A stretch of DNA of 64,000 nucleotides, from the NCBI GenBank assembly GCA_004293445.1, contig RDYP01000017.1, forward strand, positions 1 to 64,000, given 5' to 3'. The DNA is from Verrucomicrobiota bacterium. GTDB taxonomy: Bacteria; Verrucomicrobiota; Verrucomicrobiia; Verrucomicrobiales; Akkermansiaceae. Numbering within the stretch: position 1 is the stretch's first letter; the number at the start of each line of letters is the position of its first letter. A model generated the notes under the pieces. It worked only from the letters and a program-made list of their open reading frames with translations, was not told the DNA's origin and did not search any database. The position numbers and the translations under genes are program-made. Positions 18,401 through 27,080 of the stretch are shown in pieces.

Positions 18401-18987
18401 TGCGTCAGATCTGCTGCCACCCCGGCCTGATCGATCCGAAGTATCTGAAGGAAGAGTCTGCCAAGATGGAGTCGCTCTTCTACCTCCTCGACCAGCTTCA
18501 CGAGGAAGGTCACAAGGTGCTCGTCTTCTCGCAGTTTGTTTCGATGCTCGACCTGATCAAGGCGCGCCTCGAGCTCGAAGCGCGTCCCTTCCACTACCTC
18601 ACTGGTCAGACGAAGGATCGCAAGGGCGAGATCGAACGGTTCCAGACAACCAAGGACCCCTCCGTCTTCATGCTGTCGCTGAAGGCTGGTGGTGCGGGTC
18701 TGAACCTGACCTCGGCGTCCTACGTGATTCTTTACGATCCATGGTGGAATCCGGCCGTCGAAAACCAGGCCATCGACCGGACGCACCGTATCGGCCAGAA
18801 GAACAAGGTCATCGCCTATCGTCTCCTTACCCGGGATACCGTGGAGGAGAAGATCCGTATCCTCCAGCACCAGAAGACCCAGCTTGTCACGAACGTCCTC
18901 GGCGACGAAGGCTTTGCATCGAACCTCGGTTTGGAAGACCTTCAGTTCATCCTCAACCACGGTGGTGAGGAAGAGGAGAACAGCTGA
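15496..18987 (+). CDS. SNF2-family DEAD/DEAH-box helicase with a degenerate SWIM-like N-terminus
   Basis: A 1163-residue ATP-dependent DNA translocase of the bacterial Snf2/HepA-like group. The C-terminal ~460 residues carry all Snf2 motifs: I (ADDMGLGKTIQS), II (LDEGQQIKN, where DEAQ or DEAH is more common), III (LTGTPIENRLLDMWS), IV (VLVFSQFVSMLDLI), V (LKAGGAGLNLTSA) and VI (AIDRTHRIGQ). Near residue 60, GSC...ACQYATMM resembles a SWIM zinc finger that has lost two of its four ligands. I chose the ATG at 15496 (MNPDRATLNF); the frame is open 116 codons further upstream but that part looks non-coding. Followed by a strong terminator. The exact cellular role of this group is not established. 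Confidence 0.88.
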   Translation: MNPDRATLNFLNSFPEEARKRGERLQKDGAVTQIFGNHLFIQGRVEDETGVFRTSLRLQGNRWFGSCTAEDEVISAACQYATMMERMHRGEDLPESPNEFDDTPVLDIIEEKLGRELDDKEADFVSKIEKRYRRYVIEGELHDHDMVRITPRWEITTYEPLELWPMPPGDILEFWNYLAYAFYKKKLPYPDFMNVITDLAHVQKKMADWEQEREVASWYDRIEQVNERPPQEPPIEVSFRLVATINEARIEAKEGNGLWAQIREKNEIERYVQMHHQAALRMDAPSQVLWEHFLSYYRDQNETTFDFDSEEACRFMNRVFRQPALKGYLVNLDEREFKVVTDALKWVCEDDPYDPGSFALQLVTAGGENVSHSVRMLPGRKELYQSDETVFPGPPRWLEETEVMPRYLIPKRVIDSLEGVEFLRKIGASLPESLKKRVVDLELKPKFELKLVAGLTAAETEHLVIDVTAIESKERRTERLTKEGWELVEQAPLKGKQLLRFAREELYPVPRILEEMGLTYDEKLLSFKSRITKQFPEKFAEWIKAMPESVTLDIDLRLKSILSDPVTAAVRFEVINQEIDWFDLRIVIDVEGVNLSKAQIRQLVAARGGYVRMEDGSWMRLEIKLDADQREAVTRLGLDPFDLSGETHRMHALQLADPKAADVFDPKAWKRIKDRAGDIQIEVLPEVPEKLNATLRPYQVDGFRFLAYLATNGFGGILADDMGLGKTIQSLTYVLWLMEEAEKNNEAHRPVLVVCPKSVLDVWASEAVKFAPGVRVKVLRNREDLDVKDTQENIDMLVLNYAQLRVCGDLLNEIKWLTTILDEGQQIKNPDSKAAKCARELDSANRLVLTGTPIENRLLDMWSLMAFAMPGVLGSRAYFKKRFDKRKDPLSQNRLAARLRPFLLRRTKLQVAQDLPPRTEEEVYSKMENIQQELYKAELKRIQKALLGLDSDEAVKKNSFAILQGLMRLRQICCHPGLIDPKYLKEESAKMESLFYLLDQLHEEGHKVLVFSQFVSMLDLIKARLELEARPFHYLTGQTKDRKGEIERFQTTKDPSVFMLSLKAGGAGLNLTSASYVILYDPWWNPAVENQAIDRTHRIGQKNKVIAYRLLTRDTVEEKIRILQHQKTQLVTNVLGDEGFASNLGLEDLQFILNHGGEEEENS

Positions 18988-19031
18988 TCCTCTTTATTCA
19001 GAAGGCTGCTCATGCGGCATCCTGCAAAGAG

Positions 19032-19062
19032 CGGACTTCCCGGTGGGGAGTCCGCCTTTTTC
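19032..19062 (+). terminator. Intrinsic terminator of the SNF2 helicase gene
   Basis: An 11-bp stem (19032-19042 with 19046-19056, one G-T pair) closed by a GGT loop and followed by CCTTTTTC, 45 bp after the helicase stop. Confidence 0.85.
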
Positions 19063-19124
19063 TTGCCGAGGCTTTGGCTATCGATCTCGTCCGGCTCCGT
19101 TGGCTTCTCCCGCTGAAACGCAAG

Positions 19125-19154
19125 ACTCCGAATGCCCATGGGAGCATTCGGAGT
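19125..19154 (-). terminator. Hairpin, probable terminator of glutamate synthase
   Basis: A perfect 11-bp inverted repeat (19125-19135 with 19144-19154) around an 8-nt loop lies 31 bp beyond the gltB stop. On the minus strand it is followed only by a poor T-tract (CTTGCGTTT), so it may be an mRNA-end stabilising hairpin or a weak terminator. Confidence 0.5.
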
Positions 19155-19185
19155 GCTAGGATTTCGGAGTGCCGCGAACGGAACT

Positions 19186-22100
19186 TCAGCGGGTCGATGC
19201 CGCCTCGTGCTGCTCTTCCGCGGCTTCGAGGGCGGCGCGTTCCTTGGCGATCACGCGGACGAACTTCTTCAGGCTGTTCTCCCAATCGGCAAGGAGGGCC
19301 TTCGCGTGGGGGCTGCCCGTTTTGGTAGCATGATCGGTGACCAGTTGCTTCAGCTCGGCGATGTCCTTTGCCCGTTGCACGGGCAGTGGCACGACCATTT
19401 CCGGGTTGATGCGGGAGTAGAGTCGGCCATCGACATCATAGACGTAGGCGGTGCCACCCGACATGCCTGCGCCGAAGTTCTTCCCGGTCTTGCCGAGAAT
19501 GGCGACGGTGCCGTTGGTCATGTATTCGCAACCATGGTCGCCGACGCCTTCGACCACCGCAGTGGCACCGGAATTGCGGACCGCGAAGCGCTCGCCGGCG
19601 CGGCCGTTGCCGTAGAGGGCACCGCCGGTGGCTCCGTAGAGGGAGGTGTTGCCAAGGATGGTGTTGGTGGCGGGATCGAACTTCGCGTCGGGTGAGACCT
19701 TCACGATGATCTCGCCTGCCGCCATGCCCTTGCCCGTGTAATCGTTCGCTTCACCGGTAAGCTCGATTTTCACGCCAGAGACCAGGAAGGTTCCGAGCGA
19801 TTGCCCCGCGGAACCGCGGAGCTTCAGCGTGACGGCGGTGTGGCCGTTGAAGCCGCGGTCGCCGTGGATCTCGGCGATCCGTCCGGAAAGGCGGGTGCCG
19901 ATGTTGCGGTCGGTGTTGACGATGTCGTAGCTCAGCTCGACGGGTTGGCGATCCGGCAGGGCTTGGATCGCGGTAGTGATCACATCGGGAGTCGAGAGCG
20001 GACCGTAATCCGGGGTGTCGGCTGGGATCTCTCCGGTGCCGATGGCTTTTGCGAGATCGCGCAGGATCTGGAGATCGAGCGGGGTCTTCGCGATGCCGTC
20101 ATTGCGATCCTGGGTGCAGGTGCGGGCGATCGATTCCGGAGCCACGCCTTGTTGTTTGGCGAGTTCGGGGACGACGTCCTTGAGCACCGCGCCGAGGTCA
20201 ACGAGATTGGCTTTCGGATGCTCGGGAACCTCGCGTTGGCGAAGGAACTCAGGACGGCCGATCAGCTCGTCGAGGGTGCGGACGCCAAGCTTGGCCATCA
20301 GTTCGCGGGCCTCTCGGGCGACGCCGTCGAAGAAGTTGATGACCATTTCCGGGGTGCCCTTGAACTTGGCGCGGAACTTCGGATCGGTCGTGGCGATGCC
20401 GACCGGGCAGTTGTTCAAGTGGCACTTGCGGACGTAGACGCAGCCCATGGCGATCATGGCGATGGTGCCGAAGTTGTATTCCTCCGCACCGAGAATGGCG
20501 GCGGTGACGATGTCCTTACCGTTGCGCAGGCCGCCATCGGTGCGGACGATCACGCGGTTGCGGAGCTTGTTGATGAGCAGGGTCTGCTGGGCCTCCGAAA
20601 GACCGAGTTCCCAAGGGGAGCCGGCGTGTTTGGTGGAGGAAAGCGGCGATGCGCCGGTTCCGCCATCGTGTCCGGAGATCAGGATGGTATCAGCGCTGGC
20701 TTTCGCGACGCCGGCGGCAACGGTGCCGACGCCGGTCTCGGCCACCAGCTTCACGGTGACGCGGGCGCGTGGATTGACTTCCTTCAGGTCGTGGATGAGC
20801 TGCGCGAGGTCCTCGATGCTGTAGATGTCATGGTGCGGTGGTGGCGAGATCAGCTGGACTCCGGGCTGGGTGTGGCGGAGGCGGGCGATCAGTGCGTTGA
20901 CCTTCTGGCCGGGGAGTTGGCCCCCTTCGCCGGGCTTGGCGCCTTGGGCCATCTTGATTTCGAGTTCGTCGGCATTGACCAAGTAGTGGGCTGAGACACC
21001 GAAGCGACCGGAGGCGATCTGCTTGATCCAGGAGCGTGCGGAGTCGCCGTTCGCGTAGGGCTTGAAGCGCACGGAATCCTCACCGCCTTCGCCGGAGTCG
21101 GATTTTCCGCCGATGCGGTTCATTGCGATGGCGAGGGTTTCGTGTGCCTCGGGCGACAGCGCGCCGAGGGACATGGCCGCGGTGGTGAAGCGGCGGCGGA
21201 TGTTTTCCACAGGCTCCACCTCGTCGAGTGGGATCGGGCCGGAAGCGGCGGGAACGAACTCAAAGAGGTCCTTGATGGCGACGGGGGTGGTCTCGAGCTG
21301 GACCTTGACGTAGTCGTCGTAATCCTCGGCCTTACCCGATTTCACGAAGGTGTGGAAATTCTTGATGACATCGGTGGTCCAGGCGTGGCGCTCGCCGGAT
21401 TTGCGGAAGCGGTTGTAGCCAGGGTCGCCGAGGTTGAGGGTCTCGCCATCGGGGACCTCGGTTTCGAAGGCGGCGCGGTGGCGGATGAGCGACTCTTCCG
21501 CGATTTCCGCAAAGCCGATGCCGCCGACCTTGGACTGCACGCCGCGGAAGGCGAAGTCGATCACCTCTTTACCGACGCCGATGGCTTCGAAGATCTGCGC
21601 ACCCTGATAGGAATTGAGGACCGAGATGCCCATTTTGGACATGATCTTGAGCACGCCCTTCTCGAGGGCCTTGGCATAGTTGGCCATGGCCTTTTCGACG
21701 CTGATGCCGTCGAGTTTGCCCTTGCCGGCATCCATGGCGACCAGTTGGCGCACGGTGGCGAAGCCGAGGTAGGGGCAGACGGCGGTCGCTCCGAAGCCGA
21801 AGGCGCAGGAGATTTGGTGCGTGTCGCGGACTTCGCCGGACTCCAGCACCAGAGAACAGCGGAGCCGCTTGCGGACACGGGTGAGGTGGTGGTGGATCGT
21901 GCCGGTGGCCAGAATGGCTGGGATGGGCACGCGGGTCTCAGACGCGGCGCGGTCAGAGAGGATGAGGATATTGAAACCGTTTTCGACGGCTGCTTCGACC
22001 TCCGCGCAGAGTTCGTCCAAGCGCGTCTTCAGTCCCGTGTTGCCGGAAGCGAGGGGCCAGGTGATATCGATCACTGCGGCGGGGAATCCGTGCTCGTCGA

Positions 22101-23853
22101 GGCGTTTGATCCGATCCACCTGGTGTTCGAAGAGGATGGCGGATTCGAGATTGACGATGCGGCAGTGCTCCGGGGTTTCTTCGAGCAGGTTTCGCTCGGG
22201 TCCGAGGCCAGCCGAAGCGCTCATCACGGCCCATTCGCGGATCGGGTCGATCGGCGGGTTGGTCACCTGCGCGAAGCGTTGCTTGAAGTAGGTGAAGAGC
22301 AGGCGGGGGTAGGTTGAAAGGACGGCGAGGGGAGTATCGTCACCCATCGAGAACACCGCTTCTTGAGCGGCCTTGATCATGGGCGGGAAGACCATGTCGA
22401 GCTCCTCGATCGAGATCCCGTGGGTGACCTGCTGGCGGGAAAGGTCGAGCGGAGCAAAATCCTCTGCCGGCGCCAGGGCTTCGGGCGAGCAGAAGTGACG
22501 GAGTTCGAGGCGGTTCTCGTCGATCCAGCGGCCGTAGGGCTTCTGCTTGGCAAGGGCTTCCTTGATCTCGCGGTCATTGCGGACGGTGCCTGTGGCGGTA
22601 TCCACGGAAAGCATCTGGCCGGGTCCGAGGCGACCTTTGCGAATGACCTTGGCGTCATCGATGACCACCGCACCGGCTTCGGAACCGATGTAAAGGAGTC
22701 CGTCTTCAGTGAGCTTGTAGCGAGAGGGGCGCAGGCCGTTGCGGTCGAGGGAGGCGCAGAGCTTGGTGCCGTCGGTGTAAACCAGTCCGGCGGGGCCATC
22801 CCAGGGTTCGGAGAAGGAGCGGTTGTATTGATAGAAAGCGCGGAGGTCGTCGGAGATGTCCTCGTCGTTCCGGTAGGCCGGTGGGACGAGCATGCACATG
22901 GCGTGCTCCAGCGAGCGGCCGGAAAGGACCAGCAGTTCCAGCGCGTGATCGAGCGAGGCGGAGTCCGACTCGTGCTCGTTCATCAGGTCGTGCAGCAGGC
23001 TGACGTCGTCGCCCCAGATCTCGCTTTGGAAGAATTCCTCGCGGGAGGCCATCCAGTTGCGGTTGCCCTCGACGGTGTTGATTTCGCCGTTGTGGCACAT
23101 CATCCGGAAGGGCTGGCCGAGGGGCCATGCCGGGAAGGTGTTCGTCGAGAAGCGCTGGTGGTAGAGGGAGATCGCCGTCTGGAAATCGGAGTCCTGAAGG
23201 TCGCCGTAGAAGGCGCGCAGGGCTGCGGGCATGGCGAGGCCCTTGTAGGAAATCAGGCGGCTCGAAAAGGACGGCATGTAGAAGCCGTTGAGCCCCTTGG
23301 TTTGCTTTTCGATGCTGCGGCGGCAGAGGAAGAGCTGGCGTTCGAAGTGATCGCCGGACCAGCCTGCGGGCTTCTTGAGCAGGAGGTGTTCGATGTGTGG
23401 GCGGGTGGCCAGTGCGAGCTTGCCGAGGGCATCGGGGTCGACCGGGGCTTCGCGCCAGCCGATGATGCCGATGCCGCGTTTGGTGACGGCGTCCTCCGCC
23501 ATCGCTTTGAGTTGTTTTTGTCCCGCAGCGTCGTCGATGGGCAGGAAGAAGACCGCGACGGCGAGATCGGCTTCGTTTTCAAGCGTGGTGCCGAGCTTGG
23601 CGGCGGCTTTGAGGAAGATCGGGTAAGGGATCTGGGAGAGGATGCCCGAGCCGTCGCCGGTTTTCATGTCGGCATCGACCGCGCCGCGGTGGGTCATGTT
23701 GCAGACCGAGCAGAGGGCGAAGTCGATGACCTGGTAGGAGCGTTTGCCGTGAATTTGAGCGATGGCCCCCATGCCGCAGTTGTCGCGCTCGGCAGACAGG
23801 CGGTGGAGAGATCCGGGGACTAGCGGCGTGCTCGGGTGGTAGTAGGGGTTCAT
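19186..23853 (-). CDS. gltB: Glutamate synthase, large (alpha) subunit
   Basis: Forms two glutamates from glutamine and 2-oxoglutarate. The 1555-residue product has the complete GltB architecture: a class II glutaminase with the catalytic Cys26 (RDNCGMG; the preceding residues would be removed as a propeptide), a central domain, an FMN-binding synthase domain, the 3Fe-4S cysteine cluster CVYVRKCHLNNCPVG at about residues 1138-1149, and a C-terminal GXGXG beta-helix (GANDYTGKGMAAGE, GNTSLYGATGG). No small subunit (gltD) is next to it, so the electron donor (a distant GltD or ferredoxin) cannot be decided from the window. Confidence 0.96.
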   Translation of the reverse strand: MNPYYHPSTPLVPGSLHRLSAERDNCGMGAIAQIHGKRSYQVIDFALCSVCNMTHRGAVDADMKTGDGSGILSQIPYPIFLKAAAKLGTTLENEADLAVAVFFLPIDDAAGQKQLKAMAEDAVTKRGIGIIGWREAPVDPDALGKLALATRPHIEHLLLKKPAGWSGDHFERQLFLCRRSIEKQTKGLNGFYMPSFSSRLISYKGLAMPAALRAFYGDLQDSDFQTAISLYHQRFSTNTFPAWPLGQPFRMMCHNGEINTVEGNRNWMASREEFFQSEIWGDDVSLLHDLMNEHESDSASLDHALELLVLSGRSLEHAMCMLVPPAYRNDEDISDDLRAFYQYNRSFSEPWDGPAGLVYTDGTKLCASLDRNGLRPSRYKLTEDGLLYIGSEAGAVVIDDAKVIRKGRLGPGQMLSVDTATGTVRNDREIKEALAKQKPYGRWIDENRLELRHFCSPEALAPAEDFAPLDLSRQQVTHGISIEELDMVFPPMIKAAQEAVFSMGDDTPLAVLSTYPRLLFTYFKQRFAQVTNPPIDPIREWAVMSASAGLGPERNLLEETPEHCRIVNLESAILFEHQVDRIKRLDEHGFPAAVIDITWPLASGNTGLKTRLDELCAEVEAAVENGFNILILSDRAASETRVPIPAILATGTIHHHLTRVRKRLRCSLVLESGEVRDTHQISCAFGFGATAVCPYLGFATVRQLVAMDAGKGKLDGISVEKAMANYAKALEKGVLKIMSKMGISVLNSYQGAQIFEAIGVGKEVIDFAFRGVQSKVGGIGFAEIAEESLIRHRAAFETEVPDGETLNLGDPGYNRFRKSGERHAWTTDVIKNFHTFVKSGKAEDYDDYVKVQLETTPVAIKDLFEFVPAASGPIPLDEVEPVENIRRRFTTAAMSLGALSPEAHETLAIAMNRIGGKSDSGEGGEDSVRFKPYANGDSARSWIKQIASGRFGVSAHYLVNADELEIKMAQGAKPGEGGQLPGQKVNALIARLRHTQPGVQLISPPPHHDIYSIEDLAQLIHDLKEVNPRARVTVKLVAETGVGTVAAGVAKASADTILISGHDGGTGASPLSSTKHAGSPWELGLSEAQQTLLINKLRNRVIVRTDGGLRNGKDIVTAAILGAEEYNFGTIAMIAMGCVYVRKCHLNNCPVGIATTDPKFRAKFKGTPEMVINFFDGVAREARELMAKLGVRTLDELIGRPEFLRQREVPEHPKANLVDLGAVLKDVVPELAKQQGVAPESIARTCTQDRNDGIAKTPLDLQILRDLAKAIGTGEIPADTPDYGPLSTPDVITTAIQALPDRQPVELSYDIVNTDRNIGTRLSGRIAEIHGDRGFNGHTAVTLKLRGSAGQSLGTFLVSGVKIELTGEANDYTGKGMAAGEIIVKVSPDAKFDPATNTILGNTSLYGATGGALYGNGRAGERFAVRNSGATAVVEGVGDHGCEYMTNGTVAILGKTGKNFGAGMSGGTAYVYDVDGRLYSRINPEMVVPLPVQRAKDIAELKQLVTDHATKTGSPHAKALLADWENSLKKFVRVIAKERAALEAAEEQHEAASTR

Positions 23854-23931
23854 CGCAGGGAATTGGAGGAAGATGCCTCGGCCCGCGGTGCCGCGCTTTT
23901 GAGGCGCGGAAGTAACCCATCGCGGGCGCGG

Positions 23932-23961
23932 GACTTAACGGCAGCTTCTGGAGAGTGCCAA
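23932..23961 (-). promoter_or_regulatory. Candidate gltB promoter
   Basis: On the minus strand TTGGCA (23961-23956) and TAAGTC (23937-23932) are separated by 18 nt and lie about 80 nt upstream of the gltB ATG. The -35 box resembles the other candidates of the window; the -10 is weak. Confidence 0.35.
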
Positions 23962-23998
23962 GCAGGAATTGTGCCTCGGGTCCGGGAAGCCGGGAGGC

Positions 23999-24853
23999 TC
24001 AGGCCGGGGAGGCCAGCGGCAAATCGTCGTCGGGCGCCGGGTCGAGGAGTTTCAAGTCGACCAGAAAGCGGTCGGCAGCGGCCACACTGAGTTCGTAGTG
24101 GAAGCCGGAGACGTTGAAATTGAAGAAGGAATGCTCGGCGTTCTCGAAATCGACGAGCTCCACTTGATTCCTCCGCCAGCGCATGGCGCGCCGGAATTTT
24201 TCCGCCGTGGCGAAGGGGGTGACCCGGTCTTTTTTTCCGTGGAAGAGGATGATGGGCGGGGCCTTGCGGCGAACCGCGCGGAGGGGGCTGAGTCGCTTGG
24301 CGGTGGAGCGATCTTTGAAGCGCGCCAGAATCGTGCGCGGCAGGGGATCGAGCAGAGCGCTGAAAAGCAGCAGGGCTGCGGCCTGGTAAGCGGGGGGACT
24401 TTCGCCTTTACGGAGTTTTGGCAGGGCCAGTGCCAAGGCCAGAAAGGCACCTCCGGCGGCACCGCCGATGATGACTTTCTCGGGATCGACGCCGAAGTGG
24501 GGATCGTGCTCGAGGAGCCACTGGAGGAAGTGGCGGAGGTCATCGAGCGCCTCCTCCGGGCCACTGCCGTGAACGGATGCCACGCGGGTCTCCAGAGTCA
24601 CGGTCACGGCTCCGCGCTGGGCGAAGTGAAGGCAGTGCGGGACGAACTGGGTCGACATGGGACTCTCCCAAAAGCCGCCGTGGAGGAAAACGACGAGGGG
24701 GCGCCGGTCGCCGGGTTCGAAGCCCAGCGGGGTGAAAAAGTGGGCCAGGAGGGGACCTTCCTTGGTCCGCTGGTATTCGAAGGAAGTGGCCGACTTCAGC
24801 ATTTCCCGCTGGCGTGCTTGGCCGATCAGCGGGGTTTTTTGGAGCAGGCTCAT
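23999..24853 (-). CDS. Alpha/beta-hydrolase (esterase-like) with Ala in place of the nucleophilic Ser
   Basis: A 284-residue soluble protein of the carboxylesterase/BD-FAE-like alpha/beta-hydrolase type. The oxyanion-hole motif VFLHGGFW is present near residue 57, and the acid and base of the triad can be placed (Asp in HGKKDRVTP, His in AEHSFFNF). The nucleophile elbow, normally GGSAGG, reads IIGGAAGG near residue 150, with GCC coding Ala where Ser is expected. Either the protein is a pseudo-enzyme or it uses another nucleophile. Reading frame intact, no signal peptide. It lies upstream of gltB on the same strand but separated by 145 bp with a promoter candidate. Confidence 0.8.
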   Translation of the reverse strand: MSLLQKTPLIGQARQREMLKSATSFEYQRTKEGPLLAHFFTPLGFEPGDRRPLVVFLHGGFWESPMSTQFVPHCLHFAQRGAVTVTLETRVASVHGSGPEEALDDLRHFLQWLLEHDPHFGVDPEKVIIGGAAGGAFLALALALPKLRKGESPPAYQAAALLLFSALLDPLPRTILARFKDRSTAKRLSPLRAVRRKAPPIILFHGKKDRVTPFATAEKFRRAMRWRRNQVELVDFENAEHSFFNFNVSGFHYELSVAAADRFLVDLKLLDPAPDDDLPLASPA

Positions 24854-24944
24854 CGAATCGGTCGGGGAGGAGAGGGAGCGGGCTGGTGCCGGTCGCGAAA
24901 AGAATTGTTATCTCCGGGGCGGCCTTGTCCAATCCATTTCATCC

Positions 24945-25844
24945 ATGCGTCGTTTCCTCTTTTTCCTACTTGTCTTCGCGGTGCCGTTCGTATCAGCGGC
25001 GCGGGAGTTGCCGACCGATGCACAGGTTGCTGCGGCTTTGCGGGCCAGTTACCAGCGCTGGCGGGGGGCGATGCTTCGAAAGGATGTCGAGGCTTGGCGT
25101 CGTGCGACGGCAGAGCATCGGCAGGTGGAGGTCCGCAATCAGCTGCTTTCTGAAAAGCGCGCATTCCCGGCGGCTTTGTTCCAACTGCCCGCGCCTCCAC
25201 CGGCTTTGGACGGCCTGAAGTTGATTCATCTTTCGCGTCGTGGTGCGACGGCGACGGTGGCGTTTTTCGGCAGGGTGAATTTCGGGGTTGGGGGTGAGCC
25301 GACGGAAAATCTGATGGTGCTGTCCTTCGTCGAGAGTGGCGGCTGGAGGTATGATCGGGCGGATTTCGTCAATCTCTCCGCCTTGCCGGAGGTGCGAAAG
25401 GAATTGGTGGCGGGGGATTTTCGTTACGTGGCGGAGACTCCGGAGTTTCAGGCGAGCGGCGTGGTGCCGCAGACGCCGCCGGTGGTGCCGCGGGCTCGCT
25501 ACATCGCGAAGGTGTATGTTTTTTGCCCGGGGCGCGAGGTGCAGGTGCAGGTGAACCAACTGAGCCGGCATCGCTTCGCCAATGCCAAGGATGCGGAGTT
25601 GGTGCTTGGCGGGGCGAAGGACGGGGTGAACACGATCACCTACACGGCGAAGGCGCTGGAGGGTGGGACGGGCAGGGAAGCGCTGGCGATCCGGGTTTAT
25701 CTGATGTCGGAGATCGAGGGGAATCCGCCGATCAAGGCCTATGAGTATCAGCTTCGTGAGGGTGAGAGCTTGAAGCCCTTCGGCACGACGACGTTCCGGG
25801 TCGATGCCGCTGCGGCGACGAAATTGGTTCCGCCTGGCTTCTAA
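24945..25844 (+). CDS. Hypothetical secreted protein
   Basis: A 299-residue protein with a clear Sec signal peptide (MRRFLFFLLVFAVPFVSAA, cleavage after ~19). The mature part is mixed alpha/beta: an N-terminal helix rich in Arg/Ala, a segment resembling NTF2-like folds (VAFFGRVNFGVGG, WRYDRADFVNLS), then a beta-rich half with KVYVFCPGREVQVQVNQL. I do not recognise the family. The ATG at 24945 is chosen because the signal peptide begins there; the frame is open further upstream over the divergent hydrolase gene without meaning. Confidence 0.7.
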   Translation: MRRFLFFLLVFAVPFVSAARELPTDAQVAAALRASYQRWRGAMLRKDVEAWRRATAEHRQVEVRNQLLSEKRAFPAALFQLPAPPPALDGLKLIHLSRRGATATVAFFGRVNFGVGGEPTENLMVLSFVESGGWRYDRADFVNLSALPEVRKELVAGDFRYVAETPEFQASGVVPQTPPVVPRARYIAKVYVFCPGREVQVQVNQLSRHRFANAKDAELVLGGAKDGVNTITYTAKALEGGTGREALAIRVYLMSEIEGNPPIKAYEYQLREGESLKPFGTTTFRVDAAAATKLVPPGF

Positions 25845-25916
25845 GGCCTCCGCTCCGGTGGCGCTTGGCGCAGGCGGCGCTTGAGTTTGGATCAGGCCTC
25901 GGGTTTGCTCGAACCC

Positions 25917-26258
25917 ATGAGCGATCCCGCCTGCCCGATGTGTGAAATGGCCGAAGTACTGAGCCGTGGAGATCTTCACGAGTGCCTGACCTGCGGGCAT
26001 GAGTGGAAATCGGATGCCGTGCCCGAGGAAGCGGAGGGGGATCGGGTCGTCAAGGACGCCTACGGCAACGTGTTGGCGAACGGCGACGTGGTCGCGATGA
26101 TCAAGGATCTGAAATTGAAGGGCTCCTCGCAGACGCTGAAGATTGGCACCAAGTCGAATGCGATTCGGCTGGTCGATGGCGATCACGAGATTTCCTGCAA
26201 GATGGATGGGATCGCGATCGGGCTGAAGGCCTGCTTTGTGAAGAAGGTTGGAGCTTGA
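25917..26258 (+). CDS. phnA: PhnA-family zinc-ribbon protein
   Basis: A 113-residue protein matching PhnA in length (E. coli 111). The N-terminal zinc ribbon has two cysteine pairs, CPMC (residues 6-9) and CLTC (about 25-28). The C-terminal PhnA domain contains VKDAYGNVLANGDVV and IKDLKLKGSSQTLKIGTK. Despite the old name (alkylphosphonate uptake operon), its function is not established and no phosphonate genes are nearby. The ATG at 25917 fits the family; a TTG at 25881 would add 12 residues. Nine bp before the next gene. Confidence 0.9.
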   Translation: MSDPACPMCEMAEVLSRGDLHECLTCGHEWKSDAVPEEAEGDRVVKDAYGNVLANGDVVAMIKDLKLKGSSQTLKIGTKSNAIRLVDGDHEISCKMDGIAIGLKACFVKKVGA

Positions 26259-26266
26259 GCATTCGG

Positions 26267-26692
26267 ATGCCTGTTTCTGCCGCCACGCTGCGCTTGTCCC
26301 ATCTCATCCCGCGCTTGGTGGTGGGGGCTGTGTGGATTTTCCACGGACTCTACAGCAAACTGCTCGACGGCATTCCGCGGCATCGAATGATCGTCGCCCG
26401 CGTCCTTGGTGAAGAGTTCGCCGAGGTCGCCACCGTGGTGGTCGGATTGCTCGAGGTCCTGCTGGGGCTTTGGGTGCTGAGTCGGATGCTGCCGCGGGCC
26501 TGTGCGGTGGTGCAGACCCTTGCTCTGCTTGCGATGAACTCGCTGGAAATTGCGCGTGCGCCGGACTTGTTGGTCTCGGCACCTGGAATGCTCCTCCTGA
26601 ATGCCGGTTTTCTGGCGCTCGCTTGGTATGGGGCCACGCGGTCTCGCGGGCTCAGTCGAGCCAGCCCGCCTGCAGCGCGCCGCAGGCCGTGA
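26267..26692 (+). CDS. DoxX-like small membrane protein
   Basis: A 141-residue protein with about four hydrophobic segments (LIPRLVVGAVWIFHGLY; TVVVGLLEVLLGLWVL; AVVQTLALLAMNSLEI; LLLNAGFLALAWYG), resembling DoxX-like/DUF4345-type integral membrane proteins. Function unknown. The ATG at 26267 follows phnA by 8 bp, so the two are probably co-transcribed. Its last 41 bases overlap the 3' end of the convergent gene at 26652. Confidence 0.65.
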   Translation: MPVSAATLRLSHLIPRLVVGAVWIFHGLYSKLLDGIPRHRMIVARVLGEEFAEVATVVVGLLEVLLGLWVLSRMLPRACAVVQTLALLAMNSLEIARAPDLLVSAPGMLLLNAGFLALAWYGATRSRGLSRASPPAARRRP

Positions 26693-27080
26693 AGAGGGCG
26701 CTTAGCGCGATCCAGATGAGGGTGAAGACCCCGTGCAGGATGGTTTCAAGTCGTTTGCCGCGCCATAGGCTGGCGGGATAGACGAAGTGCTGGAAATAGA
26801 GGCGCAGGGTCCAGAATCCGGCGAAGGACCATGAGATCCAGGCTCCGGCCCGGGTAGGAGTGAGGAAGATGGTCGGTTCCAAAAGGCAGGGGAGGCCCAT
26901 GATGACGAGCAGCAGGCAGATGAAGAAGGTGTGGACATGGAAGATGGCCTCGTTGGCTGCTTGGAGTTTTTTGCCGTCCTCCCGCCAGCCGAGTTGCCGA
27001 CCGATCGGGATGTGCAGGAAGGCGAGGAGAATGAGTCCGGCGCCGGCGATGCGGAGGAAGATTGGAAGGACGTCGATCAT
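26652..27080 (-). CDS. Hypothetical four-helix membrane protein
   Basis: A 142-residue integral membrane protein with four predicted segments (PIFLRIAGAGLILLAFLHI; FFICLLLVIMGLPCLL; ISWSFAGFWTLRLYFQ; IWIALSALFTACGAL). No family recognised. Last gene of a four-gene minus-strand operon; its ATG overlaps the preceding stop by 4 bp (ATGA), which argues for translational coupling to the methyltransferase-like protein. Confidence 0.7.
   Translation of the reverse strand: MIDVLPIFLRIAGAGLILLAFLHIPIGRQLGWREDGKKLQAANEAIFHVHTFFICLLLVIMGLPCLLEPTIFLTPTRAGAWISWSFAGFWTLRLYFQHFVYPASLWRGKRLETILHGVFTLIWIALSALFTACGALQAGWLD

Noticed and set aside
16780..18960. 726-codon minus-strand frame opposite the SNF2 gene
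   Set aside because: Antisense shadow of conserved helicase motifs.
22363..23823. 486-codon plus-strand frame opposite gltB
   Set aside because: Antisense shadow; the gltB frame carries all catalytic motifs.
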